DNA of 13,767 bases from UMGS1663 sp963621995 (GCA_963621995.1 CAVFFZ010000030.1:1-13767); one strand, 5' to 3'; shown: positions 1 through 9,854, numbered from the stretch's first letter. Notes: generated by a model not told the origin, from the sequence alone. Program-made: numbers and translations.

Positions 1-45
1 TTGTTAAAAGAATTTGATAAAAATAATAATTTGACAATTAGATAG
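1..45 (+). CDS. C-terminal tail of a gene cut by the window start (BrxC expected by position)
   Basis: Frame 1 is open from the first base and ends at TAG (43-45), giving 14 residues, LLKEFDKNNNLTIR. The other two forward frames stop within the first 15 bases. The stop lies 12 bases before the next ATG, matching the tight spacing of the rest of the operon. In type 1 BREX the large ATPase gene brxC normally precedes pglX, so this could be its end, but the fragment is too short to show any domain. It may equally be another accessory gene. Confidence 0.4.
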   Translation: MLKEFDKNNNLTIR

Positions 46-57
46 GAGAGAGAATCA

Positions 58-684
58 ATGGAGAATTTTGTTGAGTATATAATATCAAATATTGAATATG
101 CTTTATCAATTTCTGGTGGAATTCTTATGGCTATAAAATTACTTGGTTTAACACCAAATAGTATAATAAAAAAATGTGTAGGCTATGGATTAATGAGAGA
201 TTATAATAAAAAACTATATGTTTCAAAAGAAGAGTATATAGGTTTCCTAGAAGAAAATCTATATGCTGTATTAGGATTTATATGCATGTTTTTAGGAGTT
301 ATAAAAACTGTATTTTTTCCTAATTCTAGAGTTACGAATTCAATATGGATATGGATATTAATATCAATTATAGCAGAAACATCATCAATAATGCTACTAT
401 CATTTTGCATAACAAAACTAATATGTAAATTACAGTTTAAAAAGTTACCCAATTTAATAGAAGTATCAGATAAGTTAGCTGAAAATGGTGCAATTGCTAT
501 ATCAATTGATACTAGAGACCAGAATAATAAAGATAATTTAGGTCAAAATGAGATAAAGCTAAAAGTAAAAGATAACAATATAGATGTTAATATAAATTGT
601 TCATTTGTATTAGATAATAGTGAAGACATAGATTTATATCTTGGAGAATTTAAAAAAATATTATGTAAGAAGATAGGTAGGTAA
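58..684 (+). CDS. Two-helix membrane protein of unknown function, inserted upstream of pglX
   Basis: This 208-residue protein is not one I recognise. A moderately hydrophobic N-terminal stretch (about 7-31) may be amphipathic. Two clear membrane helices follow at about 67-87 (AVLGFICMFLGVIKTVFF) and 95-120, rich in Ile, Leu and Trp. A charged cytosolic-type tail covers 130-208 and holds an alternating pattern (IKLKVKDNNIDVNINCSFVL) that suggests beta strands. AGGAGA at about 44-49 supports the ATG at 58. The stop lies 3 bases before pglX, so the two genes are surely co-transcribed. It is not one of the six canonical type 1 BREX genes. It might anchor the complex at the membrane or act as an effector of its own; both are inference. 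The gene is very AT-rich, like the middle of pglX. Confidence 0.85.
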   Translation: MENFVEYIISNIEYALSISGGILMAIKLLGLTPNSIIKKCVGYGLMRDYNKKLYVSKEEYIGFLEENLYAVLGFICMFLGVIKTVFFPNSRVTNSIWIWILISIIAETSSIMLLSFCITKLICKLQFKKLPNLIEVSDKLAENGAIAISIDTRDQNNKDNLGQNEIKLKVKDNNIDVNINCSFVLDNSEDIDLYLGEFKKILCKKIGR

Positions 685-687
685 AAA

Positions 688-3600
688 ATGAATAAAACAA
701 TATTAAAAAAATTTGCAGTAGAATCTAGACAGGATTTAATGCAAAGAATGGAAAACAAAATAAAGTCATTCTATGTTGATGAAGAATTTACAGAACAACA
801 AAATGGAGAAGTATATATGCTTACTAATAGCGAACATAGTTTAAGCTTATCAAAAACAAATTATAATAAAAGAGAGCTTCTTATAAAAAGAATTAATGAA
901 TTAGGATTAGAACAAGTTATAGAAGAAGCTGCATACACTTGGTTTAATAGGATAGTAGCAATAAGATATATGGAAATTAATGATTATTTACCTTTAACAA
1001 AAGATAATCAAAGCTTAGGGATAAGAGTATTATCATCAAAAGATAATACTCCGGATCCTGAGATAATGAAATTTACAAACTTAGTAAATCCTGAATTGGA
1101 TATTGACTTTAGAAGAGAAAAATATGTTGAACTAAAAGATGATAATGAAAAGTTTAAATATCTTTTGCTTTTAATATGTAAAAAACTTGGAAAAGCTATA
1201 CCTCAGGTATTTGATGGCATTACGGATTATATTGATATTCTTGTACCAGACAATTTATTAAATGAATCTGGTTTTGTAAATAAAATTATCACAGAAGTTC
1301 CAGAAGAAAATTATGAACAAGTAGAAATTATAGGCTGGTTATATCAATATTATATATCTGATAAAAAAGATAATGTTTTTTCCGATTTGAAAAAAAATAT
1401 AAAAATTGCTAAAGAAAATGTTCCTGCTGCGACACAAATATTTACTCCAGATTGGATTGTTAAATATTTAGTAGAAAATACATTAGGAAGATTTGCCAGT
1501 GAAAATATAAAAAAGAAATTTAAATATTATACAAATGAAAAAAATACATTTGGTGTTGAAAACAAAGATATTAGAACAATTAAATTTTTAGATCCTTGTT
1601 GTGGAAGTGGACATATATTAATTTATGCATTTGATGTATTTTATAATATGTATCAAGAACTAGGATATAATTCTCATGAGATATGTGGGTTGATATTAAA
1701 AAACAATTTATTTGGATTAGATATTGATGAAAGAGCAATACAATTAACTATATTAGCAATCTCTTTAAAAGCTCGAGCATACGATAAAAAATTCTTTAAC
1801 AAAAATTCAAGTTCTATACTCAATATATATAGTATTCATGAATCTAATCATATAACACAAAATTCAATAACATCAACTACTAATCATGAATTACAAAAAA
1901 TGCTAAATTATCTAATTAAAAGTTTTGAAGATGCTAAAGAATATGGTTCCATTTTAGAAATAGATTATATGGATTATAATAGTTTAAATGATTTTTTAAA
2001 TTCTGCAACTAATATATTTGAATATGAGCTTGCTTTTCAGATAAAACCATTAATAAATCAAGCTATTTTATTATCTCAAAAATATGATATAGTAGTTACT
2101 AATCCTCCATATATGGGAATGTCTGGAATGGATAAAAAATTAAGCAAATATGTTTCTACACATTTTTCTGATGTAAAAACAGATATGTTTTCAGTATTCA
2201 TTCAAAAATGTAGAGAATTAACAAAAAATAATGGTATTTATGCATTGATAACTCAACCATCATGGCTATATCTGAAATCCTTTGAAACATTAAGAAAATA
2301 TATAATTGAAAATCAAGAGATTATTAGTCTTTTACATATGGGAAGAGGAGTATTTGGTATTGATTTTGGTTCTACATGTTTTGTTATAAAAAACTCAAAA
2401 CCTAACTTTTATATAAAACCTGAATTTTTTAAGTTATATGATAGAACTTTTCAATATATTGATATTAATGATATTGATAATATCTTTTTAAATACCAAAT
2501 CAAATCATAGCTATGAATTTAATTTTGAAAATTATAATGTAAATACTCCAAGTTTAGGAAGGAAACAAAAGGTATACTATTCAATAAGTCAAAGTAATTT
2601 TCTTAATATCCCTGGATGTCCAATACTATATAATATGAGTAATAATTTAATTAATATTTTCAAAAATTCAACACCATTTAGTGAAAAATTTGATGCAAGA
2701 ATAGGTCTCTCAACAGGAAATAATAATATATTTGTAAGAAATTGGTTTGAAGTTAGTTTTAAAAATATAGGCTTCAATATGAATAAACAAGAAGCTAAAT
2801 CAAGTAATTTTAAGTGGTTTCCATATAATAAGGGTGGTGACTTTAGAAAATGGTTTGGAAATAATGATTATATTGTAAATTGGAAAAATGATGGTGCAGA
2901 TATAAAAGAATATATCAAAAACAAAAATCCTAATGTTGCAAGAGGAGAAATAAATTATTTTAAGGAATCAATTTCAACATCAGCAATATCCTCAGTTAAT
3001 AATTCATATAGATTTTATTTAAAAGGTGGAATTTTTGATGTAAATTTTAGAAGTATATTTTCAGATGAAAAAAATATATATTTTCTTTTAGCACTTATGA
3101 ACTCTAAAGTTATCAATTATATATGCAAACTACTAAGTCCTACGATGGCTCTGAATATGTATGACATTGATAGATTTCCAATTATGGAATTTTCAACTGA
3201 AGAAATAGAACACATAAATAATATTACTATCAATTGCGTTAATTTAGCACGAGAAGATTGGAATTATAATGAAACAAGTTATGAGTTTGAATCAGATCCA
3301 TTAATCAATGGTCGTTATCTAACTATAGAAGAAAGTATGTTACATTTTAAAGAACAATTAACATCCAATCATCAATTAATGTATAAATATGAAACAGAAT
3401 TGAATACTATTTTTATAAAAAAATATAATTTGCAAGAAGAATTAGACGAATTTATTTCTGAAAATGACATTACATTAAAATCATTCAATACAATAGAACA
3501 ACTTAAAGCATTTATAAGCTATTTTATAGGTTGTTTATTTGGAAGATATTCGTTAGATGATAAAGGAATTATATATGCTGGTGGAAACTTTGATGAAAAT

Positions 3601-4209
3601 AAATATATAAAATTTAAAGTAGATTTAGATAATATTATCCCAATCACAGATGAAGCATATTTTGATGATGATATTGTTCAAAAATTTAAACAATTTATTG
3701 AAATTGCTTTTGGGAAAGAAACATTAAATGAAAATTTAGATTTTATTGCAGAAACATTAGGCAAAAAAGGTACTGAAACAAGCGAGGAAACAATAAGAAG
3801 ATATTTTGTAAATGATTTCTTTAATGATCATTGTAAAATATATCAAAAAAAACCTATTTATTGGTTATTAGATAGTGGCAAGAAAAATGGATTTAAAGCT
3901 TTAATTTATATGCATAGATATACTGAAAATTTAATTCCAAAAGCAAGATTGGACTATCTACATAGAATACAGACTACTTATGAAAAACTACTATACGATG
4001 TTAACTATAAATTAACAACAAATTTATCAATGGTAGATAAAAAAGATGCACAAAAAAGACAATCAGACCTAAATGCAAAGCTTCAAGAAATTAAAGAATA
4101 TGATGAAAAAATAGCTCATATTGCAAATCAAAGAATAAGTATTGATTTAGATGACGGAGTAAAAATAAATTACGAAAAATTTAAAGATATATTAGCTAAA
4201 ATAAAGTGA
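688..4209 (+). CDS. pglX: BREX-1 adenine-specific DNA methyltransferase PglX
   Basis: At 1173 residues this matches usual PglX length (about 1200). It is expected to methylate N6-adenine at a non-palindromic site, marking host DNA and taking part in phage exclusion. Visible landmarks: an FTPDW motif at 252-256, typical of the start of type IIG-like methyltransferase domains; SAM-binding motif I, LDPCCGSGH, near 301-309; catalytic motif IV NPPY at 472-475; then the PglX-type specificity region with KGGDFRKW near 715-722, a YRFYLKGGIFD stretch, and LLSPTMALNMYDIDRFPI. The C-terminal 200 residues are helical and charged. All key residues are present and there is no frameshift. Start ATG 688 follows a modest GGTAGG signal and the previous stop by 3 bases. 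The central part is strikingly AT-rich (two 60-base lines counted by hand gave about 18% GC), lower than brxL, which fits a frequently exchanged specificity gene. Confidence 0.95.
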   Translation: MNKTILKKFAVESRQDLMQRMENKIKSFYVDEEFTEQQNGEVYMLTNSEHSLSLSKTNYNKRELLIKRINELGLEQVIEEAAYTWFNRIVAIRYMEINDYLPLTKDNQSLGIRVLSSKDNTPDPEIMKFTNLVNPELDIDFRREKYVELKDDNEKFKYLLLLICKKLGKAIPQVFDGITDYIDILVPDNLLNESGFVNKIITEVPEENYEQVEIIGWLYQYYISDKKDNVFSDLKKNIKIAKENVPAATQIFTPDWIVKYLVENTLGRFASENIKKKFKYYTNEKNTFGVENKDIRTIKFLDPCCGSGHILIYAFDVFYNMYQELGYNSHEICGLILKNNLFGLDIDERAIQLTILAISLKARAYDKKFFNKNSSSILNIYSIHESNHITQNSITSTTNHELQKMLNYLIKSFEDAKEYGSILEIDYMDYNSLNDFLNSATNIFEYELAFQIKPLINQAILLSQKYDIVVTNPPYMGMSGMDKKLSKYVSTHFSDVKTDMFSVFIQKCRELTKNNGIYALITQPSWLYLKSFETLRKYIIENQEIISLLHMGRGVFGIDFGSTCFVIKNSKPNFYIKPEFFKLYDRTFQYIDINDIDNIFLNTKSNHSYEFNFENYNVNTPSLGRKQKVYYSISQSNFLNIPGCPILYNMSNNLINIFKNSTPFSEKFDARIGLSTGNNNIFVRNWFEVSFKNIGFNMNKQEAKSSNFKWFPYNKGGDFRKWFGNNDYIVNWKNDGADIKEYIKNKNPNVARGEINYFKESISTSAISSVNNSYRFYLKGGIFDVNFRSIFSDEKNIYFLLALMNSKVINYICKLLSPTMALNMYDIDRFPIMEFSTEEIEHINNITINCVNLAREDWNYNETSYEFESDPLINGRYLTIEESMLHFKEQLTSNHQLMYKYETELNTIFIKKYNLQEELDEFISENDITLKSFNTIEQLKAFISYFIGCLFGRYSLDDKGIIYAGGNFDENKYIKFKVDLDNIIPITDEAYFDDDIVQKFKQFIEIAFGKETLNENLDFIAETLGKKGTETSEETIRRYFVNDFFNDHCKIYQKKPIYWLLDSGKKNGFKALIYMHRYTENLIPKARLDYLHRIQTTYEKLLYDVNYKLTTNLSMVDKKDAQKRQSDLNAKLQEIKEYDEKIAHIANQRISIDLDDGVKINYEKFKDILAKIK

Positions 4210-4216
4210 GGAAGAT

Positions 4217-4996
4217 ATGAAAGAAATTGATGTTGATACAATAAACCAAATAAGAGCGGGTAAACCAAAGATTAGTACAGATGTGAAAATGAAAATTATG
4301 CTTGAATTATATAACAGTTCTACAATAACCAAAGCTATAACCATTAAAGATTTTAGAAAGGTATATAAAAGATATAAGAAAAATTTAAAAAACTATAGTT
4401 TATATAAAGTACTTATTGTATTGTATGATGAAGGGGCTATAAGTTTACAGAAAAGAACTTGTTTTTATGGAAAATCAACAACAGATGAGGAATTGAAAAA
4501 TTATATTGATATGTTTTTAAAGAACAAAATTATTGCAGAATTAAAACTTAATGAAAATGAAATAACTAAATATATGTTAAAAAAATTGGAAAATCAAAAC
4601 AAAAAAATGGATAAAATTACACAAGACTTAAATAATTATAGTAAAGATATTTTAACAATTATGGCTTTGTTTGTATCAATTGTTGCTCTGTTAACAGCAA
4701 ATGTTTCTGCTTTAGGTAATTTAACAGCTATAGGAATAATAACAATGAATATTAGTTTGGCAATATCAATACTTATAATATTTTTATTGATAAATAATCT
4801 TGTAGGTAAAGAAAGTTCAAAATTCACTAATAATATTGTTTCAATTGTATCTATCATTATTCTAACTATTATTTTACTAATATTGGTTTTTAAAAATAAT
4901 TTAGATAGTACACTGCCTAATAATGAAAAAGATTCTATTAATAATAATTATAATCCGTCATTTCAATTTGATATTAAAGGAGGAAATGATAACTAA
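4217..4996 (+). CDS. Membrane protein with cytosolic N-terminal region and three C-terminal helices, between pglX and pglZ
   Basis: This 259-residue protein has a lysine-rich N-terminal region (1-105) that may hold a winged-helix-like fold (ITIKDFRKVYKRYKKN, then YSLYKVLIVLYDEGAISLQK, a pattern seen in small helix-turn-helix domains). A likely coiled coil follows at about 110-143 (KKLENQNKKMDKI), then three membrane helices at about 145-165, 171-193 and 206-226, and a short polar asparagine-rich tail. GAGG (4208-4211) at the pglX stop serves as ribosome binding site. Its stop codon overlaps the pglZ start by one base (TAATG), implying translational coupling. It is not a standard BREX gene and I do not recognise the family. 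A DNA- or protein-binding head tethered to the membrane is an inference from layout only. Confidence 0.88.
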   Translation: MKEIDVDTINQIRAGKPKISTDVKMKIMLELYNSSTITKAITIKDFRKVYKRYKKNLKNYSLYKVLIVLYDEGAISLQKRTCFYGKSTTDEELKNYIDMFLKNKIIAELKLNENEITKYMLKKLENQNKKMDKITQDLNNYSKDILTIMALFVSIVALLTANVSALGNLTAIGIITMNISLAISILIIFLLINNLVGKESSKFTNNIVSIVSIIILTIILLILVFKNNLDSTLPNNEKDSINNNYNPSFQFDIKGGNDN

Positions 4997-7539
4997 TGTT
5001 TGATGAAGTTACACAACTTCTTTTGGATACAATAAACGGAGAATTTTCAAGAGATAACGAAAAAAAGAGAACTAGAAAAATAATATTCTGGTATGATCCA
5101 AAAGAAGAATATAGAGAATTAATAAATGAATTGAATATAGAAAATACAGAAATAATTGTATATGACAATAATAGTTTCTGGATAAGGTATCATATTGAAA
5201 AAGAAGAACTAACCAAAAACATAGTTATTTATCTTCCTTTTGAAAGACTAAAAGGAACAGATAATGAACTATTAGACATAGAAAGTTCAAATAGCGATTT
5301 ACTTTTCAATCCTGATGCCACAACAATGAGATTAAAAAATCTTGAACTAACAGAAGATTGCAGAAATATAATTAAAAATTACAGCAAATTTTTCAACAAC
5401 AAAAAGAGAGAAAGTGATTTTAAAGCATTTGATGTTGAAGAAAAAACACCAGACAATATCGATTATATAATTACTGCAATATTACTAGAAATAAAATCAA
5501 TTAGTGAAGATGATATACTAAAAGGCATAATAAAATTATATTTTGAAGATACCAAAAAATACGAAAATCTATTCAAATTTGGAAATGAAGAATTTATAAT
5601 AAACTTATTCAATCATACATTTGGAAGTTCTATAAAAAGCTCTAAAGAGCTTCCAGAGGTATATAAAGCTCTTGTATTTACATACTTTGCTTCTAGTATA
5701 TCTGACAAAAATAAAATAGGAAGATTCAGCAAATATGTACTAAAAGAAAAAGCTACAAATGTATATATTTTTATAAATTCTTTAATGAGAGATAAAACTA
5801 CAAAAGAATATTATGATAGATTATCATTTGAAATTGAAAAAGAATTTGGAATAGATGAACTTATTAAAAATATGGATATAGAAGAATATAAAACAAGTGA
5901 TGCTTTTAAATGTATTGATAAATATATTTTAGACTATGTTACAGACAAGTTATTTAATGGAATAGGGGAGTATACAAAATATAATGAATATCTGGATATT
6001 AGACAAAACAAATACTGGTATGATAGTTATAAAAATGAGTATGCTTTCTTAAAAGTTGCATTAAAATTCTTTGAAGAAATTGAAAAAATAGAAAACAATA
6101 TAAAAACTTTAGATATAGATCAATTTGCAAAAGAGTATGCAGATAAGCTATATATAATTGATACATTGTACAGAAAAAGCTATTATTACTTTGATAATAT
6201 TGAAGATAAGGATATGTTTATATATTTGAAAAATAGAATTGAAAATAGATATGTAAATAGTTTTATTAGTGAATTATCAATAAAGTGGAGTGATACTATT
6301 GAAAGTATGACAAGTTATGACTCTAATAGAATGACAATGCAGGACAAGTTTTATAACACATATATTAAGCCATATAACGATAAAAAAGATAGAATAATAG
6401 TAATTATATCAGATGCTTTCAGATATGAATGTGCTAGAGAATTAACAGACAAATTAAAGATATTTAGTAATAAATCAGAAATTAATTATATGTTAGGTCT
6501 GGTTCCATCATATACAAAACTAGGAATGGCTTCATTACTACCACATAAAGAATTATCGAGAGTAAAAAATAGTGATGACATATTAGTTGATGGTTGTACT
6601 TCAAGTTCTGTAAAAGACAGAGAATTGATACTGCAAAAAGAAAATCCAGACTCTGTGGCAATAAAATATGATGATATGTATGAAATGACAAAATCAGAAT
6701 GGAAAAAGTTATTTACAGGAAAGAAAGTTGTGTATATATACCACGACACTGTAGATAATGCTGGAGAACATAATGAATCTAAGATATTTGAAGCATGTCA
6801 AAATGCTATTGATGAGATAGAAAAACTGGTTAGAGATTTACATACAACATTTAGTGGTGTAAATGTATTCATAACAGCTGATCATGGATTCTTCTATAAA
6901 AGAGGAAAAATTGAAAGTTATGAAAAAACATCAAAAGAAGCAAATGCAACAAAACAAAAAACAAGATATTCATATACAGATATACCATCTAATGAAGAAG
7001 GCGTATTATCACTAAAATTAGACTATTTATTTGGTCAAAATAGTGGATATGTCAATGTACCAAAAGGAAATATGATATATGCAAGACAAGGAAGTGGCAT
7101 AAACTATGTTCATGGTGGAATATTACCACATGAAGTTATTATTCCAGTAATAGATTTTAAATCAACAAGAACAAGTGAAGAATCTAAAAAGGTTGGAATA
7201 ACATATAGTGGTCTAACTGCAAAAATAACAAATGCAATAACATATCTTGAATTCTTACAAGATTCAAATGTAGACGAAAATAATAAGCCATGCAGATACT
7301 TATTACACTTTGAAGATGAAAACGGAAATAGAGTGTCTGATGAATGTACTATAATTGCTAATTATGAAAATACAGAAGTAAAAGATAGATTTTTCAGAGA
7401 AAAGTTTGTATTTAAAAATATAGAATATGATAGAACTAAACCTTATTATTTAGTAATAACAGACGAAGAAACAGGAATAGAACTTCCTAGAGTGAAATTC
7501 TATATTGATATTGCAATTGTAAATAACTTTGATTTTTAG
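4996..7539 (+). CDS. pglZ: BREX-1 protein PglZ (alkaline-phosphatase superfamily)
   Basis: The 847 residues match type A PglZ of BREX-1 (about 840-880). PglZ is required for BREX defence and methylation; the family has an alkaline-phosphatase-like metal-binding fold, and its true substrate is not settled. The N-terminal part (1-90) shows the family's IIFWYDP start. The middle (100-450) is helical. The PglZ domain begins near 465 with IIVIISDAFRYECARE, where D473 is the expected metal ligand. It continues with VYIYHDTVDNAGEH (H583) and FITADHGFFYKRG (D629, H630), the second metal site. The end (about 735-847) is beta-rich. AAAGGAGG lies 12 bases before the ATG, inside the upstream gene. No catalytic residue appears lost. 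Confidence 0.95.
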   Translation: MFDEVTQLLLDTINGEFSRDNEKKRTRKIIFWYDPKEEYRELINELNIENTEIIVYDNNSFWIRYHIEKEELTKNIVIYLPFERLKGTDNELLDIESSNSDLLFNPDATTMRLKNLELTEDCRNIIKNYSKFFNNKKRESDFKAFDVEEKTPDNIDYIITAILLEIKSISEDDILKGIIKLYFEDTKKYENLFKFGNEEFIINLFNHTFGSSIKSSKELPEVYKALVFTYFASSISDKNKIGRFSKYVLKEKATNVYIFINSLMRDKTTKEYYDRLSFEIEKEFGIDELIKNMDIEEYKTSDAFKCIDKYILDYVTDKLFNGIGEYTKYNEYLDIRQNKYWYDSYKNEYAFLKVALKFFEEIEKIENNIKTLDIDQFAKEYADKLYIIDTLYRKSYYYFDNIEDKDMFIYLKNRIENRYVNSFISELSIKWSDTIESMTSYDSNRMTMQDKFYNTYIKPYNDKKDRIIVIISDAFRYECARELTDKLKIFSNKSEINYMLGLVPSYTKLGMASLLPHKELSRVKNSDDILVDGCTSSSVKDRELILQKENPDSVAIKYDDMYEMTKSEWKKLFTGKKVVYIYHDTVDNAGEHNESKIFEACQNAIDEIEKLVRDLHTTFSGVNVFITADHGFFYKRGKIESYEKTSKEANATKQKTRYSYTDIPSNEEGVLSLKLDYLFGQNSGYVNVPKGNMIYARQGSGINYVHGGILPHEVIIPVIDFKSTRTSEESKKVGITYSGLTAKITNAITYLEFLQDSNVDENNKPCRYLLHFEDENGNRVSDECTIIANYENTEVKDRFFREKFVFKNIEYDRTKPYYLVITDEETGIELPRVKFYIDIAIVNNFDF

Positions 7540-7550
7540 GAGGTTAAAAA

Positions 7551-9575
7551 GTGGAAGAACTTAGTGAAAAGTTAAATAGATACTTTCCAGGAAAAGTAGT
7601 AAGAAAAGACTTAACTAAAAAAATAAAAGAGGGTGCAAATGTACCAGTTTATGTACTTGAATACCTCCTAGGTATGTATTGTGCTACAGATGATGAAAAA
7701 GCAATAGAAGATGGGGTAGAGCAAGTAAAAAATATACTAGCAGATAACTTTGTAAGACCTGATGAAGCCGAGAAAGTTAAATCAAAAATAAAAGAAAGAG
7801 GAATTTATACAATAATTGATAAAGTATCTGTAAAACTTAATGAAAAAATAGATTTATATGTTGCAGAATTATCAAATTTAGGAATAAAAGATGTTGCAAT
7901 TGATGAAAGTTTCGTAAAGAAATTTGACAAATTATTAGTTGGTGGTATTTGGAGTATAATAAAAATTAAATATGACTTTGAAGAAAATAAAAGAATGCCT
8001 TTTGTAATTGAGTCATTAAATCCAATCCAATTACCTAATATGGATATAGAAGGACTATTTGAAGGAAGAAAACACTTTACAAAAGATGAATGGATGGATA
8101 TTTTAATTAGATCAATGGGAATAGAACCATCTCAACTAAAACAAAATCAAAAATGGCACTTCTTAGAAAGAATAGTACCATTAGTAGAAAACAATTACAA
8201 TATGTGTGAACTAGGTCCAAGAGGAACAGGAAAATCACATATATATAAAGAAATATCTCCAAACAGCATATTAGTATCAGGTGGACAAACAACTGTTGCA
8301 AACTTATTTTACAATATGGGAGCAAAGAAAATTGGACTTGTTGGAATGTGGGATTGTGTAGCCTTTGATGAAGTCGCAGGAATACATTTCAAAGATAAAG
8401 ATGGCATTCAAATAATGAAAGACTATATGGCTTCTGGATCTTTTGCAAGAGGAAAAGAAGAAAAGAATGCAAATGCTTCAATGGTATTTGTAGGAAATAT
8501 AAATCAAAGTGTAGAAGTATTACTAAAAACATCACATTTATTTGAACCATTCCCACCAGAAATGGCAAATGATTCAGCATTTTTTGATAGAATGCACTAT
8601 TATTTACCAGGTTGGGAAATTCCAAAAATGAGACCAGAATTAATAACAGATGAATACGGATTTATAACAGACTATATATCAGAATTTTTTAGAGAAATGA
8701 GAAAACGTACATTCTCAGATTCAATCGATAAATATTTTAGATTAGGAAATAATCTAAACCAAAGAGACGTTATCGCTGTTAGAAAGACTGTCTCTGGGCT
8801 TGTAAAAGTATTATATCCAGATGGAGAATTTACAAAAGAAGAACTTGAAGAAATACTAGAATATGCTTTAGTTGGAAGAAGAAGAGTAAAAGAACAATTA
8901 AAGAAAATTGGTGGAATGGAATTTTATGATGTACATTTTTCATACATAGATAATGAAACAATGGAAGAAAAATTTGTGTCAGTACCAGAAATCGGTGGAG
9001 GAAAACTAATACCTGAAGGTATGCTAAAAGCAGGACAAACTTATTATGTAGGATTAGGAAACTCTGGAAGAATAGGAACATATAAAATAGAAGTTGAATC
9101 TCCAGTAGGGCATGGAAAATTTGAAACAACAGGTGTTGGCTCAGATAGAGAGACGAGAGAGGCATTAAGTACATCATTTAATTATTTCAAAGCAAATAAA
9201 AAGAGCATAAGTTCAAATATAAATACAGAAACAATAGATTACTTGCTACACATACAAGACTTACAAGGAACAGGCCCTTCAAAATACATTTCACTTGCTT
9301 CTTATGTTGCAATGTGTAGTAGTGCCTTAAAAAAGCCAATGCAAGGAAGCCTTGTTATATTAGGTAGTATGAGCATTGGTGGAACTATAAGTAAAGTAGA
9401 TGAATTAGCAAATACTTTACAAGTATGTTTTGACTCTGGAGCAAAAAAGATATTATTGCCAATGTCATCAGCAAGTGATATTTCACAAGTACCAAGTGAA
9501 CTATTTTCAAAATTTAATATTGCATTTTACAATACACCAGAAGATGCAGTATATAAAGCACTTGGAATAGAATAA
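7551..9575 (+). CDS. brxL: BREX-1 protein BrxL (AAA+ ATPase with Lon-like C-terminus)
   Basis: The 674 residues match BrxL (about 680). BrxL is essential for phage exclusion but not for BREX methylation; published structures of a homologue show MCM-like hexameric rings that bind DNA. Order: N-terminal domain 1-190; Walker A GPRGTGKS at 222-229; Walker B CVAFDE with D273 and E274; VFVGNINQS near 320, a sensor-1-like position; Lon-type domain from about 560. The Lon Ser-Lys dyad is plausibly conserved as GPS (S577) and GGTISK (K615). The start codon is GTG at 7551: AGGAGGT (7538-7544) overlaps the pglZ stop and lies 6 bases upstream, with no better ATG. Base composition is visibly richer in G and C (33-35% in two counted lines) than pglX. 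Confidence 0.95.
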   Translation: MEELSEKLNRYFPGKVVRKDLTKKIKEGANVPVYVLEYLLGMYCATDDEKAIEDGVEQVKNILADNFVRPDEAEKVKSKIKERGIYTIIDKVSVKLNEKIDLYVAELSNLGIKDVAIDESFVKKFDKLLVGGIWSIIKIKYDFEENKRMPFVIESLNPIQLPNMDIEGLFEGRKHFTKDEWMDILIRSMGIEPSQLKQNQKWHFLERIVPLVENNYNMCELGPRGTGKSHIYKEISPNSILVSGGQTTVANLFYNMGAKKIGLVGMWDCVAFDEVAGIHFKDKDGIQIMKDYMASGSFARGKEEKNANASMVFVGNINQSVEVLLKTSHLFEPFPPEMANDSAFFDRMHYYLPGWEIPKMRPELITDEYGFITDYISEFFREMRKRTFSDSIDKYFRLGNNLNQRDVIAVRKTVSGLVKVLYPDGEFTKEELEEILEYALVGRRRVKEQLKKIGGMEFYDVHFSYIDNETMEEKFVSVPEIGGGKLIPEGMLKAGQTYYVGLGNSGRIGTYKIEVESPVGHGKFETTGVGSDRETREALSTSFNYFKANKKSISSNINTETIDYLLHIQDLQGTGPSKYISLASYVAMCSSALKKPMQGSLVILGSMSIGGTISKVDELANTLQVCFDSGAKKILLPMSSASDISQVPSELFSKFNIAFYNTPEDAVYKALGIE

Positions 9576-9594
9576 TAAATAAGGAGATGTAGTT

Positions 9595-9834
9595 ATGGGA
9601 ATTATTTTATATATATTATTTTTGATATTCTGTATATTTGCAGGATTCAATGGAATGCCATATATGTTTATATTTCCAATTGTAACAATTATAGGAGTTA
9701 TCGTATTATGGAATACAACTGGAAATTCAAATAACACACAAGATTATTCAAAAACAGATAATAATTCCTCAAAAGACAATGATGATCTAGATGATTTTAT
9801 ATTATTTAATATGTTTTTTAACAATAAAAAATAA
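9595..9834 (+). CDS. Small membrane protein at the end of the BREX operon
   Basis: This 79-residue protein begins with two hydrophobic segments (about 2-18 and 24-40) joined by a short FNGMPYM turn. A polar Asn/Ser tail follows, then an acidic stretch (DNDDLDDF) and a final FILFNMFFNNKK. AAGGAG at 9581-9586 is well placed for the ATG at 9595. It starts 19 bases after brxL and lies before the operon terminator, so it should be made with BREX. I do not recognise the family. It is the third non-canonical membrane protein in the cluster. A tiny two-helix protein with a charged tail could be an anchor, a regulator of the other membrane proteins, or a membrane-active toxin; nothing in the sequence decides this. 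Confidence 0.75.
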   Translation: MGIILYILFLIFCIFAGFNGMPYMFIFPIVTIIGVIVLWNTTGNSNNTQDYSKTDNNSSKDNDDLDDFILFNMFFNNKK

Positions 9835-9854
9835 TATTTTTGCTTTTATTCAAT

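Noticed and set aside
8107..9177. Long open frames on the minus strand inside brxL, and similar ones inside pglX and pglZ.
   Set aside because: They are antisense shadows of well-supported genes, with low-complexity Leu/Phe-rich translations and no ribosome binding sites.
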